Below are positions 17,708-25,798 of a stretch of DNA of 28,223 bases, piece after piece. The notes beneath the pieces are model-generated. The model had not been told where the DNA came from, ran no database searches, and saw nothing but the letters and a program-made list of their open reading frames with translations. The stretch is from contig CAZOKO010000026.1 in NCBI GenBank assembly GCA_964580455.1, positions 1 to 28,223 of the forward strand, read 5' to 3'. Positions within the stretch are counted from its first letter, which is position 1, and each line of letters opens with the position of its first letter. The translations under genes were made by a program, and so were the position numbers. This stretch comes from CAZOKO01 sp964580455 (GTDB lineage Bacteria; Desulfobacterota; WTBG01).

Positions 17708-17736
17708 TTGACAAGCTATCTCAGACATGATAAAAA
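17708..17736 (+). promoter_or_regulatory. Candidate promoter for the valS run
   Basis: TTGACA at 17708-17713 is a perfect -35 box; TAAAAA at 17731-17736, exactly 17 bases later, is a moderate -10. It would give a leader of about 215 bases including the inverted repeat at 17822-17870. Confidence 0.4.
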
Positions 17737-17821
17737 CTAACGGGTTTTTAAAAACATCTATGGTTGTTTAAAGCTTACCAAGTGATGCAGTGATGATAGG
17801 ATGTGCTTTGACTGACAGAAC

Positions 17822-17870
17822 GATACTGGATACTAGATAAAAGACAAAATTGATATATACATCCAGTATC
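17822..17870. repeat. Inverted repeat in the valS leader
   Basis: GATACTGGAT (17822-17831) pairs exactly with ATCCAGTATC (17861-17870) across 29 bases. The words ACTGGATAC, ATCCAGTATC, GGCATCC and CAGCATC resemble a GGATACTGGATGC-type interspersed repeat, so it may be a dispersed element rather than a regulator. Confidence 0.5.
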
Positions 17871-17961
17871 TGGCATCCGCTATCTAACATACAGCATCTT
17901 GATCGCAAGGATACTAAGTTCTTCTTATCGGTAATTAGAGGAAAAGTTTTAGGAAAAATTG

Positions 17962-20634
17962 ATGACCACTGCTGCATTTTTAAGTAAGGTATATGAACCA
18001 CATGAGGTTGAGAAGAAATGGTACCAGTTCTGGTTGGATAAGGGCTATTTTAGAGCTGATGAGAATGGTTCAGATAAAACCTATACTATTGTAATTCCTC
18101 CTCCTAATGTTACCGGTTCACTCCATATGGGGCATGCCTTAAATAACACCTTGCAGGATATCCTCGTCAGGTATAAGCGCATGTGTGGTTTTAACACCCT
18201 GTGGATGCCTGGTACTGACCATGCTGGTATTGCTACACAAAATGTTGTTGAAAAGCAGCTGAGTGGTAAAGGGATAAGCAGAAAGGATTTAGGACGAAAG
18301 AAATTCATTGAGCAGGTGTGGCAATGGAGAGAAAAATACGGAGGCATTATTATTCAGCAATTAAAAAGGCTTGGAGCTTCCTGTGACTGGGAAAGAGAAA
18401 GATTTACTATGGATGAAGGATTATCACAGGCAGTTCGTGAAGTATTTGTTAGCCTTTATGAGGAGGGTTTAATTTATAAAGGTGATTATATTATCAACTG
18501 GTGCCCACGTTGTCATACAGCTCTATCTGATTTAGAAGTAGAACATGATGAGGTTAAAGGAAAACTCTACTATGTAAAGTACCCCGTAGCAGGCAGTAAA
18601 AAATTTGTAGTAGTTGCTACTACTCGTCCTGAAACCATGTTGGGGGACACAGCGCTGGCAGTAAACCCAAACGATAGTCGTTATCGGAAATTAATAGGTA
18701 AAAAAGCTGTGCTTCCTATTTTAAATAGGGAAATCCCAATTATTGCTGATGAATATGTGGATATGAAATTTGGAACAGGTGCCTTGAAAATTACTCCAGC
18801 CCATGACCCGAATGACTTTGAGATAGGAAACACTCACGGGCTTGAGAGAATAAAGGTGATTGATGATGGCGGGATCATGAATGAACAGGCAGGTCCCTAT
18901 AAGGAGTTAGATCGGTTTCGCTGTCGTGATAAAATTCTTAAAGACCTTAATAAGATTGATCTTATCAAAAAGGTTGAAGATTATAATCACCATGTCGGGC
19001 ACTGCTACCGTTGTAAAACAGTGGTAGAACCCCTCGTTTCCAAGCAATGGTTTGTGAAGGTTAAGCCACTGGCAGAGCGTGCTTTGGAAGCGGTTGAAAA
19101 AGGAGAGACTGTAATTGTCCCTAAAAATTGGGAGAAGACTTATTTTGAATGGATGCACACTATACGCGACTGGTGTATTTCCCGTCAGATCTGGTGGGGT
19201 CATCAGATTCCGGCATGGACATGTAAAGACTGTGGCAAAATTATGGTAGCTCGCGAGGATCCCGATCAGTGTGTATACTGTCAGAGTAAAATCATAGAGC
19301 AGGAAGAAGATGTATTGGACACCTGGTTCAGTTCTGCTCTATGGCCTTTCTCAACAGCAGGATGGCCTGAGAAAACCAAAGAGCTGGCATTATTTTACCC
19401 CACTTCTGTATTAGTTACTGCCTTTGATATACTCTTCTTCTGGGTAGCCCGCATGATGATGATGGGGCTAAAGTTTATGGGGGAAGTTCCTTTTAAGGAA
19501 GTCTATATTCATGCCATAGTCCGGGATGTAGAAGGGAAGAAGATGAGTAAATCTAAGGGAAATGTTATTGATCCCTTAACGGTTATGGATCAGTATGGTA
19601 CTGATGCTTTCCGTTTTACTTTAGCGGCACTTGCTGCTCAGGGAAGAGACATACGTCTTACAGAGGAGAGGATAAAAGGATATCGCAATTTTGCCAATAA
19701 GATCTGGAATGCATCCCGCTTTGCCTTGATGAATTTGGAAGGTTATAATGTCAATAACGTTGATTCTATAACGGATCCCTCTTCCCTGGTCGACAGGTGG
19801 ATATTAAGTCGATTGCATCGGCTGATCAGAGAAGTAAAAGAGACTTTTCGTGAGTATAAATTTAATGAACTGGCTCATTTAATCTATCATTTTATCTGGC
19901 ATGAGTTTTGTGATTGGTATCTGGAACTGATAAAGCCTGTCTTGAATAAGAAGGATGATAATGAGTCCAGGTTAGCAACTCAGCACACCATGATTGAAGT
20001 ACTTGCTGCATCTTTACAGCTTCTGCATCCAATTATGCCTTTTATAACTGAGGAGATATGGCAGAAGCTTCCAACAGCTAAAGAGAGTATTATGATTTCT
20101 CCTTATCCTGAATGCAAGCCAGAGAAAATTGATGAGGATGCTGAAAAAAAGATGGCTTTGATTATTGATGTGGTTAATAATATACGTAATGTTCGATGGG
20201 AGATGAATATACCACCTTCTCAGATAGTTGAAGTGATTCTCCTTTCCAAAAATCATGAGAGCATTGAGATACTCCAACAGTACAGGATGTATGTTGAAAG
20301 TTTAGGCAAGGCTGATCACGTCACTATATCTGAAAGTCTGAAAAGACCCAAGTCTGCTGCCACGGCTGTAGCCCAGGATGTAGAGATATTTTTGCCTCTT
20401 AAAGGAATTATAGATTTTGCGGAAGAGGAGAGGAGGTTAAAAAAAGAGATTGGTAAAACAATAAAGGATCTGGCTAGTGTAACCAAAAAACTCTCAAACG
20501 AAGACTTTCTTAAAAAAGCACCCGAAGATATTATTGAGAAGGAAAAGATTAAGGCTGGGGATTTTAAAGAAAAGCAGGAGAAACTGGAGAAAAGTCTAGA
20601 TCGCATTAAGAAACTCATTTCAGAGGTGAAATAA
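17962..20634 (+). CDS. valS: Valyl-tRNA synthetase
   Basis: A class I aminoacyl-tRNA synthetase charging tRNA-Val, 890 residues. The HIGH-type motif lies in NVTGSLHMGHALN (about 49-61), the CP1 editing domain includes ATTRPETMLGDTALAVNP, and KMSKS is at 527-531. Cysteine pairs (CKDCG with CVYC, and HCYRCK) look like zinc sites. The anticodon-binding domain precedes a C-terminal coiled-coil arm (about 820-890). A TTG at 17959 is in frame, but the ATG at 17962 has AGGA seven bases upstream and is preferred. No T-box was found. nadC follows 57 bases later, starting a colinear run of metabolic and division genes. Confidence 0.97.
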   Translation: MTTAAFLSKVYEPHEVEKKWYQFWLDKGYFRADENGSDKTYTIVIPPPNVTGSLHMGHALNNTLQDILVRYKRMCGFNTLWMPGTDHAGIATQNVVEKQLSGKGISRKDLGRKKFIEQVWQWREKYGGIIIQQLKRLGASCDWERERFTMDEGLSQAVREVFVSLYEEGLIYKGDYIINWCPRCHTALSDLEVEHDEVKGKLYYVKYPVAGSKKFVVVATTRPETMLGDTALAVNPNDSRYRKLIGKKAVLPILNREIPIIADEYVDMKFGTGALKITPAHDPNDFEIGNTHGLERIKVIDDGGIMNEQAGPYKELDRFRCRDKILKDLNKIDLIKKVEDYNHHVGHCYRCKTVVEPLVSKQWFVKVKPLAERALEAVEKGETVIVPKNWEKTYFEWMHTIRDWCISRQIWWGHQIPAWTCKDCGKIMVAREDPDQCVYCQSKIIEQEEDVLDTWFSSALWPFSTAGWPEKTKELALFYPTSVLVTAFDILFFWVARMMMMGLKFMGEVPFKEVYIHAIVRDVEGKKMSKSKGNVIDPLTVMDQYGTDAFRFTLAALAAQGRDIRLTEERIKGYRNFANKIWNASRFALMNLEGYNVNNVDSITDPSSLVDRWILSRLHRLIREVKETFREYKFNELAHLIYHFIWHEFCDWYLELIKPVLNKKDDNESRLATQHTMIEVLAASLQLLHPIMPFITEEIWQKLPTAKESIMISPYPECKPEKIDEDAEKKMALIIDVVNNIRNVRWEMNIPPSQIVEVILLSKNHESIEILQQYRMYVESLGKADHVTISESLKRPKSAATAVAQDVEIFLPLKGIIDFAEEERRLKKEIGKTIKDLASVTKKLSNEDFLKKAPEDIIEKEKIKAGDFKEKQEKLEKSLDRIKKLISEVK

Positions 20635-20691
20635 ATCCCATAGCCACTTAGACATTGGGAAAGAAGGAAATTTTTAACTAGGGGAATTCTC

Positions 20692-21522
20692 ATGATTGAA
20701 GTAGAGAAACTCATTGAAACAGCACTTAGAGAAGATATTGGTGACGGGGATATTACTACCTCATCGATAATCAGGACTCCTCTTAGAGCTACTGCTCACT
20801 TGATTGCTAAAGCAAGATTAATCTTAGCAGGCATTGATGTTTTTCATCAAGTCTATAAAAAACTGGATTTGGATCTAGAGTTTATTAAACACTTTGAAGA
20901 TGGAGATGAAGTCAATCAGGGTAGTTTGATTGGCGAGATTAGTGGAGAAGTAGCTGTAATTTTAAAGGGTGAAAGAGTTGCATTGAATTTCCTGCAGCGT
21001 CTGAGCGGTATTGCAACTCTTACCCATAAATTTGCAGGGAAGGTAAAGTCCTGTCCAGTTAAGATACTTGATACTCGCAAAACTACACCGGGATGGAGGG
21101 CTTTGGAGAAATATGCGGTGAAGATGGGTGGTGGAGAAAATCATCGTTTAGGCTTGTTTGATGCTGTTTTGATCAAGGACAACCATATTAGTGCTGCCGG
21201 GGGGATTGGGGAGGCCGTTAGAAGGGTGAAGGAGCGTGTTCCTGGTGGTTTTAAAATTGAGGTAGAGACAGGTAATTTACAAGAAGTAAAAGAAGCCTTA
21301 GATAGTGGAGCCGATACCATCATGCTTGACAACATGAGTGTGGATATGATGAAAGAAGCTGTAAGCATTATTAATAAGAAAGTTCTGGTTGAAGCTTCTG
21401 GAAACATCAGTTTGGAAAATATTGAAGAAATAGCCGGTACCGGTGTGGATTTTATTTCAATAGGTGCCCTGACCCATTCAGCTCAGGCAGCTGATATTAG
21501 CATAAAAATTATTAGCTCATAA
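20692..21522 (+). CDS. nadC: Nicotinate-nucleotide pyrophosphorylase (carboxylating)
   Basis: Quinolinate phosphoribosyltransferase: makes nicotinate mononucleotide from quinolinate and PRPP in de novo NAD synthesis. All 276 residues fit the family. EDIGDGDITT sits near the start, DTRKTTPG at 127-134, GGGENHR at 146-152, KDNH at 162-165, and late EASGNISLENI and GVDFISIGALTHS form the phosphate-binding end of the barrel. The ATG has AGGGGA six bases upstream. nadA and nadB are not in this window. Confidence 0.96.
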   Translation: MIEVEKLIETALREDIGDGDITTSSIIRTPLRATAHLIAKARLILAGIDVFHQVYKKLDLDLEFIKHFEDGDEVNQGSLIGEISGEVAVILKGERVALNFLQRLSGIATLTHKFAGKVKSCPVKILDTRKTTPGWRALEKYAVKMGGGENHRLGLFDAVLIKDNHISAAGGIGEAVRRVKERVPGGFKIEVETGNLQEVKEALDSGADTIMLDNMSVDMMKEAVSIINKKVLVEASGNISLENIEEIAGTGVDFISIGALTHSAQAADISIKIISS

Positions 21523-21565
21523 CTCAACCGCTTGACAACTTAACAAAAACACTCATTAGACGCAG

Positions 21566-22330
21566 ATGTTACTTGCTATTGATGTAGGAAATTCAAACAT
21601 TCTCCTGGGCATTTTTCAAGAGGATAAATTGTTGCATGAGTGGCGCCTCCTGACAGAATCAGAGAAGACTATTGATGAATATGGAATACTTTTTAAAAAC
21701 CTTTATATGTCAGCAGGGCTTACTATTGGAGATACTAAAGATATTATTATCTCCTGTGTAGTGCCTCCGCTGCTCAGCACACTTGAGGAACTTTGCAAAA
21801 AATATTTTCACCTGAATCCTCTGATTGTGGAGCCAGGGGTGAAAACAGGCATGCCCATCAATTATGATAACCCGCGGGAGGTAGGTGCTGATCGAATCGT
21901 AAATGCAGTTGCTGCCTATGAGAGATATAAAAAGAGTCTCATTATTGTTGATTTTGGAACAGCAACTACCTTTGATTGTATATCTCCTGAAGGGGAATAT
22001 CTGGGTGGTGCCATAGCGCCGGGAATTATGATTTCTACAGAGGCCTTATTTCACAAAGCTTCAAAACTTCCCCGGATAGAGTTAGTTAAGCCTCAAACTG
22101 CTATAGGTAAAAATACCGTGGCCAGCATGCAGGCAGGTATTGTCTATGGGTATGTTGGATTAATTGATGGTATAGTCAATCGTATGAAGGAAGAGATGAA
22201 AGACAACCCCGTAGTAATGGCAACAGGTGGGCTGGCAAAGCTTATTGCCGCAGAATCTGAAAATATTGATGAAGTTGATGAACTCCTTACATTAGAGGGA
22301 TTAAGAATTATTTATAATAGAAATAGATGA
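21566..22330 (+). CDS. coaX: Type III pantothenate kinase
   Basis: First step of coenzyme A synthesis, phosphorylating pantothenate. Type III enzymes belong to the ASKHA fold and typically use a monovalent cation and resist feedback by CoA. Visible motifs are DVGNSN (6-11, phosphate 1), GADR (107-110), DFGTATT (129-135, phosphate 2 and catalytic region) and YLGGAIAPG. The 254-residue length is normal. The ribosome site is weak. It follows nadC by 43 bases, pairing two cofactor pathways, a grouping I recall in other bacteria. Confidence 0.95.
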   Translation: MLLAIDVGNSNILLGIFQEDKLLHEWRLLTESEKTIDEYGILFKNLYMSAGLTIGDTKDIIISCVVPPLLSTLEELCKKYFHLNPLIVEPGVKTGMPINYDNPREVGADRIVNAVAAYERYKKSLIIVDFGTATTFDCISPEGEYLGGAIAPGIMISTEALFHKASKLPRIELVKPQTAIGKNTVASMQAGIVYGYVGLIDGIVNRMKEEMKDNPVVMATGGLAKLIAAESENIDEVDELLTLEGLRIIYNRNR

Positions 22331-22345
22331 GAGGGAGACAGTTAA

Positions 22346-22645
22346 ATGTTTATCATTGTCAATTTGCTTGATGCAATTGCTATTATCATCCACTATGTAT
22401 TAACTATCTATATGTGGATGATCATTATCAGGGCAGTGATTTCCTGGGTGAATCCAGATCCTTATAATCCCATTGTAAACTTTTTGTATCAGGTTACTGA
22501 ACCGGTACTTTACAGGGTTAGACGATACCTGCCTTTCAGAGTTATGGCTATTGATCTCTCACCTATCATTGTTTTCATCATCATTATCTTTCTTGACAGG
22601 TTCCTGGTAGGAACTTTACAGGATATAGTATTGAGATTGAAGTAG
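22346..22645 (+). CDS. YggT family membrane protein
   Basis: A 99-residue protein with two hydrophobic blocks (about 4-34 and 68-92). Between them are the family signatures: ISWVNPDPYNPIVNFLY and then TEPVLYRVRRYLPF. YggT proteins are poorly understood integral membrane proteins often encoded near cell-division, DivIVA or DUF167 genes; that neighbourhood is exactly what is seen here. GAGGGAG precedes the start, 15 bases after coaX. Confidence 0.88.
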   Translation: MFIIVNLLDAIAIIIHYVLTIYMWMIIIRAVISWVNPDPYNPIVNFLYQVTEPVLYRVRRYLPFRVMAIDLSPIIVFIIIIFLDRFLVGTLQDIVLRLK

Positions 22646-22655
22646 AAAGAATTGA

Positions 22656-22740
22656 GGAATTGAGGGATTGTGGAATTGAGGGATTATACATTGCGAGATT
22701 TTTGAAGATTGCCATCTTAAGATTCCTAAATCCCTGAATT
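22656..22740. repeat. Short tandem and inverted repeats between yggT and divIVA
   Basis: GGAATTGAGGGATT occurs at 22656-22669 and again at 22672-22685 (16-base period). AATCCCTGAATT at 22729-22740 is an 11-of-12 inverse match, so the RNA could fold back. It sits in an otherwise coupled gene run and resembles interspersed junk repeats. Confidence 0.55.
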
Positions 22741-22790
22741 TGCAATCTAAAATGCATCATTTCTAAGTTTTCTGTGGTGGAGGAGATGTC

Positions 22791-23279
22791 ATGAAACTTA
22801 CCCCATTAGACATTCAGCAGCAAAAATTCGAAGTAAAATGGCGAGGTTATGATAAGCAGGAGGTGGAGACGTTTTTGGAAATGGTTTCCGAAGATGTAGA
22901 GTCATTATTAAAAGAGCATAATGAACTTAGGGATACCTTGCAGAAGTACGAGGTTCAACTGGCTGATTTTCGAGAGAATGAGCGTGCTATCCAGCAGACT
23001 ATTATGACTACCCAAAAGGTGTCTGATGATCTTAAGAGAAATGCAAATAGGGAATCAGATCTCATCATCAATGAAGCAAAAGTATCGGCAGGAAAGATTA
23101 TTAATGAAGCCAGGGCAGAGGCGGAAAAGACGGTGAGTGATAGTCGATTGGAAGTAGAGAAGTTGAGGAAAGAGTTTAATGACCTCAGGAATAAGAGAAT
23201 GGAGTGTGAGCTTGCCCTCAAATCTATGCTCGAATCACATCTTCGGTTGTTAAAATCAGAAATTGAAGGAAAGGAATAA
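22791..23279 (+). CDS. DivIVA-domain protein
   Basis: A 162-residue coiled-coil protein. The N-terminal DivIVA lipid-binding region is clear: KLTPLDIQQQKFEVKWRGYD then VETFLEMVSED (residues 2-35). Nearly all of the rest is heptad-rich coiled coil to about 150. DivIVA marks curved membranes or poles in Gram-positives; in diderms such proteins are scattered and their role is less clear. GGAGGAG precedes the ATG. The stop is followed after one base by the AGGAG site of the next gene, and the YggT, DivIVA, DUF167 order suggests a shared envelope or division role. Confidence 0.85.
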   Translation: MKLTPLDIQQQKFEVKWRGYDKQEVETFLEMVSEDVESLLKEHNELRDTLQKYEVQLADFRENERAIQQTIMTTQKVSDDLKRNANRESDLIINEAKVSAGKIINEARAEAEKTVSDSRLEVEKLRKEFNDLRNKRMECELALKSMLESHLRLLKSEIEGKE

Positions 23280-23295
23280 TAGGAGAAGTGTAACG

Positions 23296-23583
23296 TTGTG
23301 TCTTAAGGAAGAAGGTGGGGCGATAATTATAAATGTTTTGGTTCAGCCCCGTGCTTCAAGGAATGAACTGGTGGGGATACACGGCGACTGTGTAAAAATA
23401 AAAATTACTTCACCCCCCGTTGAAAATCAGGCAAATAAGAGGCTTTGTGAATTTTTGTCTAAACTGATAGGTGTGGGGAAGGGGAGGGTTGAAGTTATAG
23501 GTGGTCATAAGGCAAAAATTAAAAAGGTGAGAATATCTGATAGTACTTTAGATGAAGTGAAGAAGAGATTAAGTTTAGATTAA
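23296..23583 (+). CDS. DUF167 (YggU) family protein
   Basis: About 95 residues. The family core is clear: VLVQPRASRNELVGI, then KIKITSPPVENQANKRLCEFLSK, and a final KVRISD strand. Its molecular role is unknown; members are small alpha/beta proteins often encoded beside yggT. I chose TTG at 23296, with AGGAG at 23281-23285 at 10-base spacing. The upstream TTG at 23263 lies within divIVA and has no ribosome site. Confidence 0.9.
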   Translation: MCLKEEGGAIIINVLVQPRASRNELVGIHGDCVKIKITSPPVENQANKRLCEFLSKLIGVGKGRVEVIGGHKAKIKKVRISDSTLDEVKKRLSLD

Positions 23584-23652
23584 AACTGATACCATATGGC
23601 TACAGGACTGGAATAATTTTAATACAACCCATTTCTCATTGAAGAATCACAC

Positions 23653-23928
23653 ATGAACATCATTGTTAAAAAGCCAACACCGGAAGGGCTTGAGAAACTG
23701 AAAGTAAAAACCTGGCCCACACTGGAAAAAGACCCATGTAAGATCGACTGGTATTTTGATCAGACTGAGGAAAGCTATTTTTTAGAAGGCCGTGTTGTCG
23801 TTGTGACTGAGGATGGGCAGGAGGTAGAAGTTAAAAAAGGGGATCTTGCTGTATTTCCTAAGGGATTGCGTTGCACGTGGTATATTAAAGAACCGATGCG
23901 AAAGCATTTTAATTTGAAACGGGATTAA
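23653..23928 (+). CDS. Small single-domain cupin
   Basis: A 91-residue cupin-fold protein. Motif 1 is partly visible around EESYFLEGRVVVVTEDG and motif 2 around KKGDLAVFPKGLRCTW, resembling the EutQ/ureidoglycine aminohydrolase-like cupin group. One usual metal histidine is replaced: motif 1 here has E-E-S-Y-F-L-E-G without a His pair, so metal binding is doubtful. The start has only a weak GAAG site. The substrate is unknown. Confidence 0.8.
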   Translation: MNIIVKKPTPEGLEKLKVKTWPTLEKDPCKIDWYFDQTEESYFLEGRVVVVTEDGQEVEVKKGDLAVFPKGLRCTWYIKEPMRKHFNLKRD

Positions 23929-23954
23929 TAGCCGCTGGTAAATTCGGCTTTAAT

Positions 23955-24047
23955 ATGGCCTTCAGGATAGCCCGCTGCCCCCATGCAGAACTCATAGTGC
24001 ACGAAACCATGTCCGAGGCGTGGGACATGCTGTCAGATTTAATGTAA
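23955..24047 (+). other. Orphan 30-codon ORF, possible gene remnant
   Basis: ATG to TAA reading MAFRIARCPHAELIVHETM and then SEAWDMLSDLM. It has no ribosome site, and its bases are clearly richer in G and C than its surroundings. The frame stays open a little upstream of the ATG, so it may be the tail of a decayed gene. I do not recognise the family. It lies between the cupin and the end of hisG. Confidence 0.25.
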
Positions 24048-24058
24048 ATTTTTACTAA

Positions 24059-24931
24059 TCAAATTACTTTATTTAAACTGTATTCAATAATTCCTTCTAC
24101 CCCGCTTTTTCTAAGTTTTGGTATAAGTTCTCTTACCGTAAATTCAGAAATCACTGTTTCAATTGAAAACCATTCTTGTTGATAGAGATTAGCTATAGTG
24201 GGTGCAGTGAGACTGGGGAGTAATTTGATTACCTCGTCCAGTTTTTCTTTGGGTACATTCATCTTTAAGCCTACCATTCCATCTGCCTTTAAAGCTCCCT
24301 TAAGAAGGAGGGATATCTGTTCAATTTTTTCCTTTTTCCAGGAATCTTCCCAGGACTTTTTGTTTGCAATAAGTTGAGTGTTAGTCTCCATCAGGTCCTG
24401 GACAATCCTGAGACCATTAGCTCTGATGGTACTCCCCGTTTCGGTGACTTCAACGATAGCATCTGCTAACCCCTCAACCACTTTTGCCTCAGTTGCTCCC
24501 CAGGAAAACTCTACATCAACATTAATGTTCCTCTCGGAAAAGTATTCTTTGGTAAAGTTTACCAGCTCGGTTGAAATTCTCTTTCCCTGTAAATCTTCCA
24601 GTTTTCTAATGGGGGAGTTGTCCATGACTGCCAGAACCCAGCGCGCAGGCTTCTGGCTGACCTTGGAATAGATGAGGTCCTGCACAACTACAACATCTGA
24701 ACCATTTTCTTTGATCCAATCTTTACCGGTGAGCCCCAGGTCCAGGGTTCCATCTTCAACGTAACGCGACATCTCTTGTGCCCTGATGAGTGTGCAGGAG
24801 ATGGTTTCATCATCAATATCAGGGAAATAGTTTCTTGAACTTATTGATATCTTCCATCCTGATTTCTTGAATAATTCTATTGTAGCATTTTCGAGACTTC
24901 CTTTCGGAATGCCAACTTTCAGTTTTTGCAA
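24059..24931 (-). CDS. hisG: ATP phosphoribosyltransferase, long form
   Basis: First enzyme of histidine synthesis, joining ATP and PRPP. The start region KVGIPKGSLENATIELFKKSG, the EVTETGSTIRANGL segment and the TGKDW region are typical. The final roughly 90 residues (after KKSWEDSWKKEKIEQI) form the C-terminal regulatory domain that binds histidine, so this is the long form that does not need HisZ. The frame opens at an ATG (24949), but AAGGAGG lies inside its first codons and sits eight bases before a TTG at 24931; I therefore choose that TTG, giving 290 residues. No other his genes are seen; the gene stands alone behind its own promoter. Confidence 0.93.
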   Translation of the reverse strand: MQKLKVGIPKGSLENATIELFKKSGWKISISSRNYFPDIDDETISCTLIRAQEMSRYVEDGTLDLGLTGKDWIKENGSDVVVVQDLIYSKVSQKPARWVLAVMDNSPIRKLEDLQGKRISTELVNFTKEYFSERNINVDVEFSWGATEAKVVEGLADAIVEVTETGSTIRANGLRIVQDLMETNTQLIANKKSWEDSWKKEKIEQISLLLKGALKADGMVGLKMNVPKEKLDEVIKLLPSLTAPTIANLYQQEWFSIETVISEFTVRELIPKLRKSGVEGIIEYSLNKVI

Positions 24932-24996
24932 TATAATATCCTCCTTCATTTAGAATCTGCTTCCTTGATAAGGAAAAGTTTATAACTTAATGTATT

Positions 24997-25025
24997 TTAA
25001 TAACATTTTATCCCACAGCAGTCAA
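24997..25025 (-). promoter_or_regulatory. Candidate promoter for hisG
   Basis: On the minus strand TTGACT (25025-25020) and TATTAA (25002-24997) are 17 bases apart. The leader would contain the small hairpin TTCCTT-GAT-AAGGAA at 24961-24975. No histidine-rich leader peptide is seen. Confidence 0.4.
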
Positions 25026-25053
25026 GATAAATCGCTCTTTGATTGTAACTACT

Positions 25054-25195
25054 TACCACAGAGCTCGCGGAGCACGCTGAGAATATAATATTTCAATAAA
25101 AACATAAAATTCTGTTTTGCCAATAGAATTGGGAATTCCCACCCAACAAAAATGAATTTATCACCTCTGCGATCTTAGCGGTCTCTGCGGTGAAT
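25054..25195. repeat. Imperfect inverted pair of CCACAGAG-type repeats
   Basis: ACCACAGAGCTCGCGGAG begins at 25054. The opposite-strand counterpart, containing CACCTCTGCGATC and ending in GTCTCTGCGGTGAAT, lies at 25160-25195. The match is imperfect but extends over about 30 bases. It resembles interspersed repeats found widely in environmental bacterial genomes (from memory). Confidence 0.6.
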
Positions 25196-25341
25196 AAAAT
25201 GCAGGAAGGCTGAGCAGTTGCCTTCGATTTTTTTACTTCTTATGATTTAAATCATTTTCTTGTATTCTATTTTATATTACAATATTTAAGAAATCTTGTT
25301 GGTACTGTCAAAAGTTTCATAAGTGCATGGGAGAAAACATG

Positions 25342-25767
25342 AAACCACAGAGGACACAGAGAGAATATATATTTTTAAAAACTCTGTACTACAAACCTGC
25401 AACATCGTGTTTTTTTAGCAAAGTTTAGTTTCATTCTTCGTGGCCTTCGTGTTCTTCGTGGTTATATTTGTTTTGGTTGCAGCTCTGCTGCGCTGTGAAC
25501 TCCCTGGTTTTGTAAAGATCTAGAAGCAATTCCTTTAAAATGATTTTATCATGAAAGAGAGAAAGGGATAGGGTTAAGGATATAAAGGTGTAGGAACAGG
25601 TATAGAGAGAATAGTTATCTAAAAGAAAATCAGTTTTGATTGAAAAAGGGAAGTAGGAGTGGTAATAGAAGCAAAGAATGATTTACTTAAGGGGGCACAG
25701 AGAGGAGGGGAAATAAAATCATCTAACTTATTGATATTTAGATAATTCTCTGTGTCCTCTGTGGTTT
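25342..25767. repeat. Inverted terminal-like repeat enclosing about 375 bp
   Basis: The 25 bases at 25342-25366 (starting AAACCACAGAGGACACAG) match the reverse complement of 25745-25767 except for a two-base GA indel. The inside holds no gene but has a further CTTCGTGG-type copy at 25435-25463 and a partial GGCACAGAGAGGAGG copy at 25694. It may be two independent repeat insertions or a small non-autonomous element. The right arm ends about 30 bases before the DUF488-like gene. Confidence 0.6.
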
Positions 25768-25798
25768 GTTTTGACAAAACCTTTATAAGGAGACAATT

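Larger units (their letters stand above)
17532..17961. other. Gene-free region between the efflux adaptor and valS
   Basis: No credible gene in about 430 bases. It holds a short perfect hairpin (TCGGGT 17622-17627, ACCCGA 17633-17638), a candidate plus-strand promoter at 17708-17736, and a 10-bp inverted repeat at 17822-17870. I searched for a T-box leader before valS and found no specifier or antiterminator signature. Confidence 0.6.
24950..25798. other. Gene-free, repeat-rich region
   Basis: No credible gene on either strand in 849 bases apart from the hisG promoter. It holds at least five copies of CCACAGAG, CTCTGTGG or CTTCGTGG-type words, mostly as inverted partners, embedded in AT-rich sequence. 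An isolated palindrome TGGGAATTCCCA lies at 25130-25141. Confidence 0.7.

Noticed and set aside
17525..17728. 67-codon minus-strand frame upstream of the efflux adaptor
   Set aside because: Overlaps the adaptor start, has no ribosome site and covers a hairpin; composition does not look like a folded protein.
17737..17961. T-box or other tRNA-sensing leader before valS
   Set aside because: No antiterminator GGTGG-type consensus or terminator hairpin was found; only a dispersed-looking inverted repeat.
20316..20714. 132-codon minus-strand frame over the valS end
   Set aside because: Antisense to the valS coiled-coil arm, whose Lys/Glu codons read as Phe/Ser on the other strand.
25130..25141. 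Palindrome TGGGAATTCCCA as an operator
   Set aside because: Isolated, far from any start codon and with no promoter overlap; could be chance.
24950..25798. CRISPR array in the repeat-rich region
   Set aside because: Repeats are degenerate, unevenly spaced and in both orientations; no constant repeat-spacer period and no cas genes.
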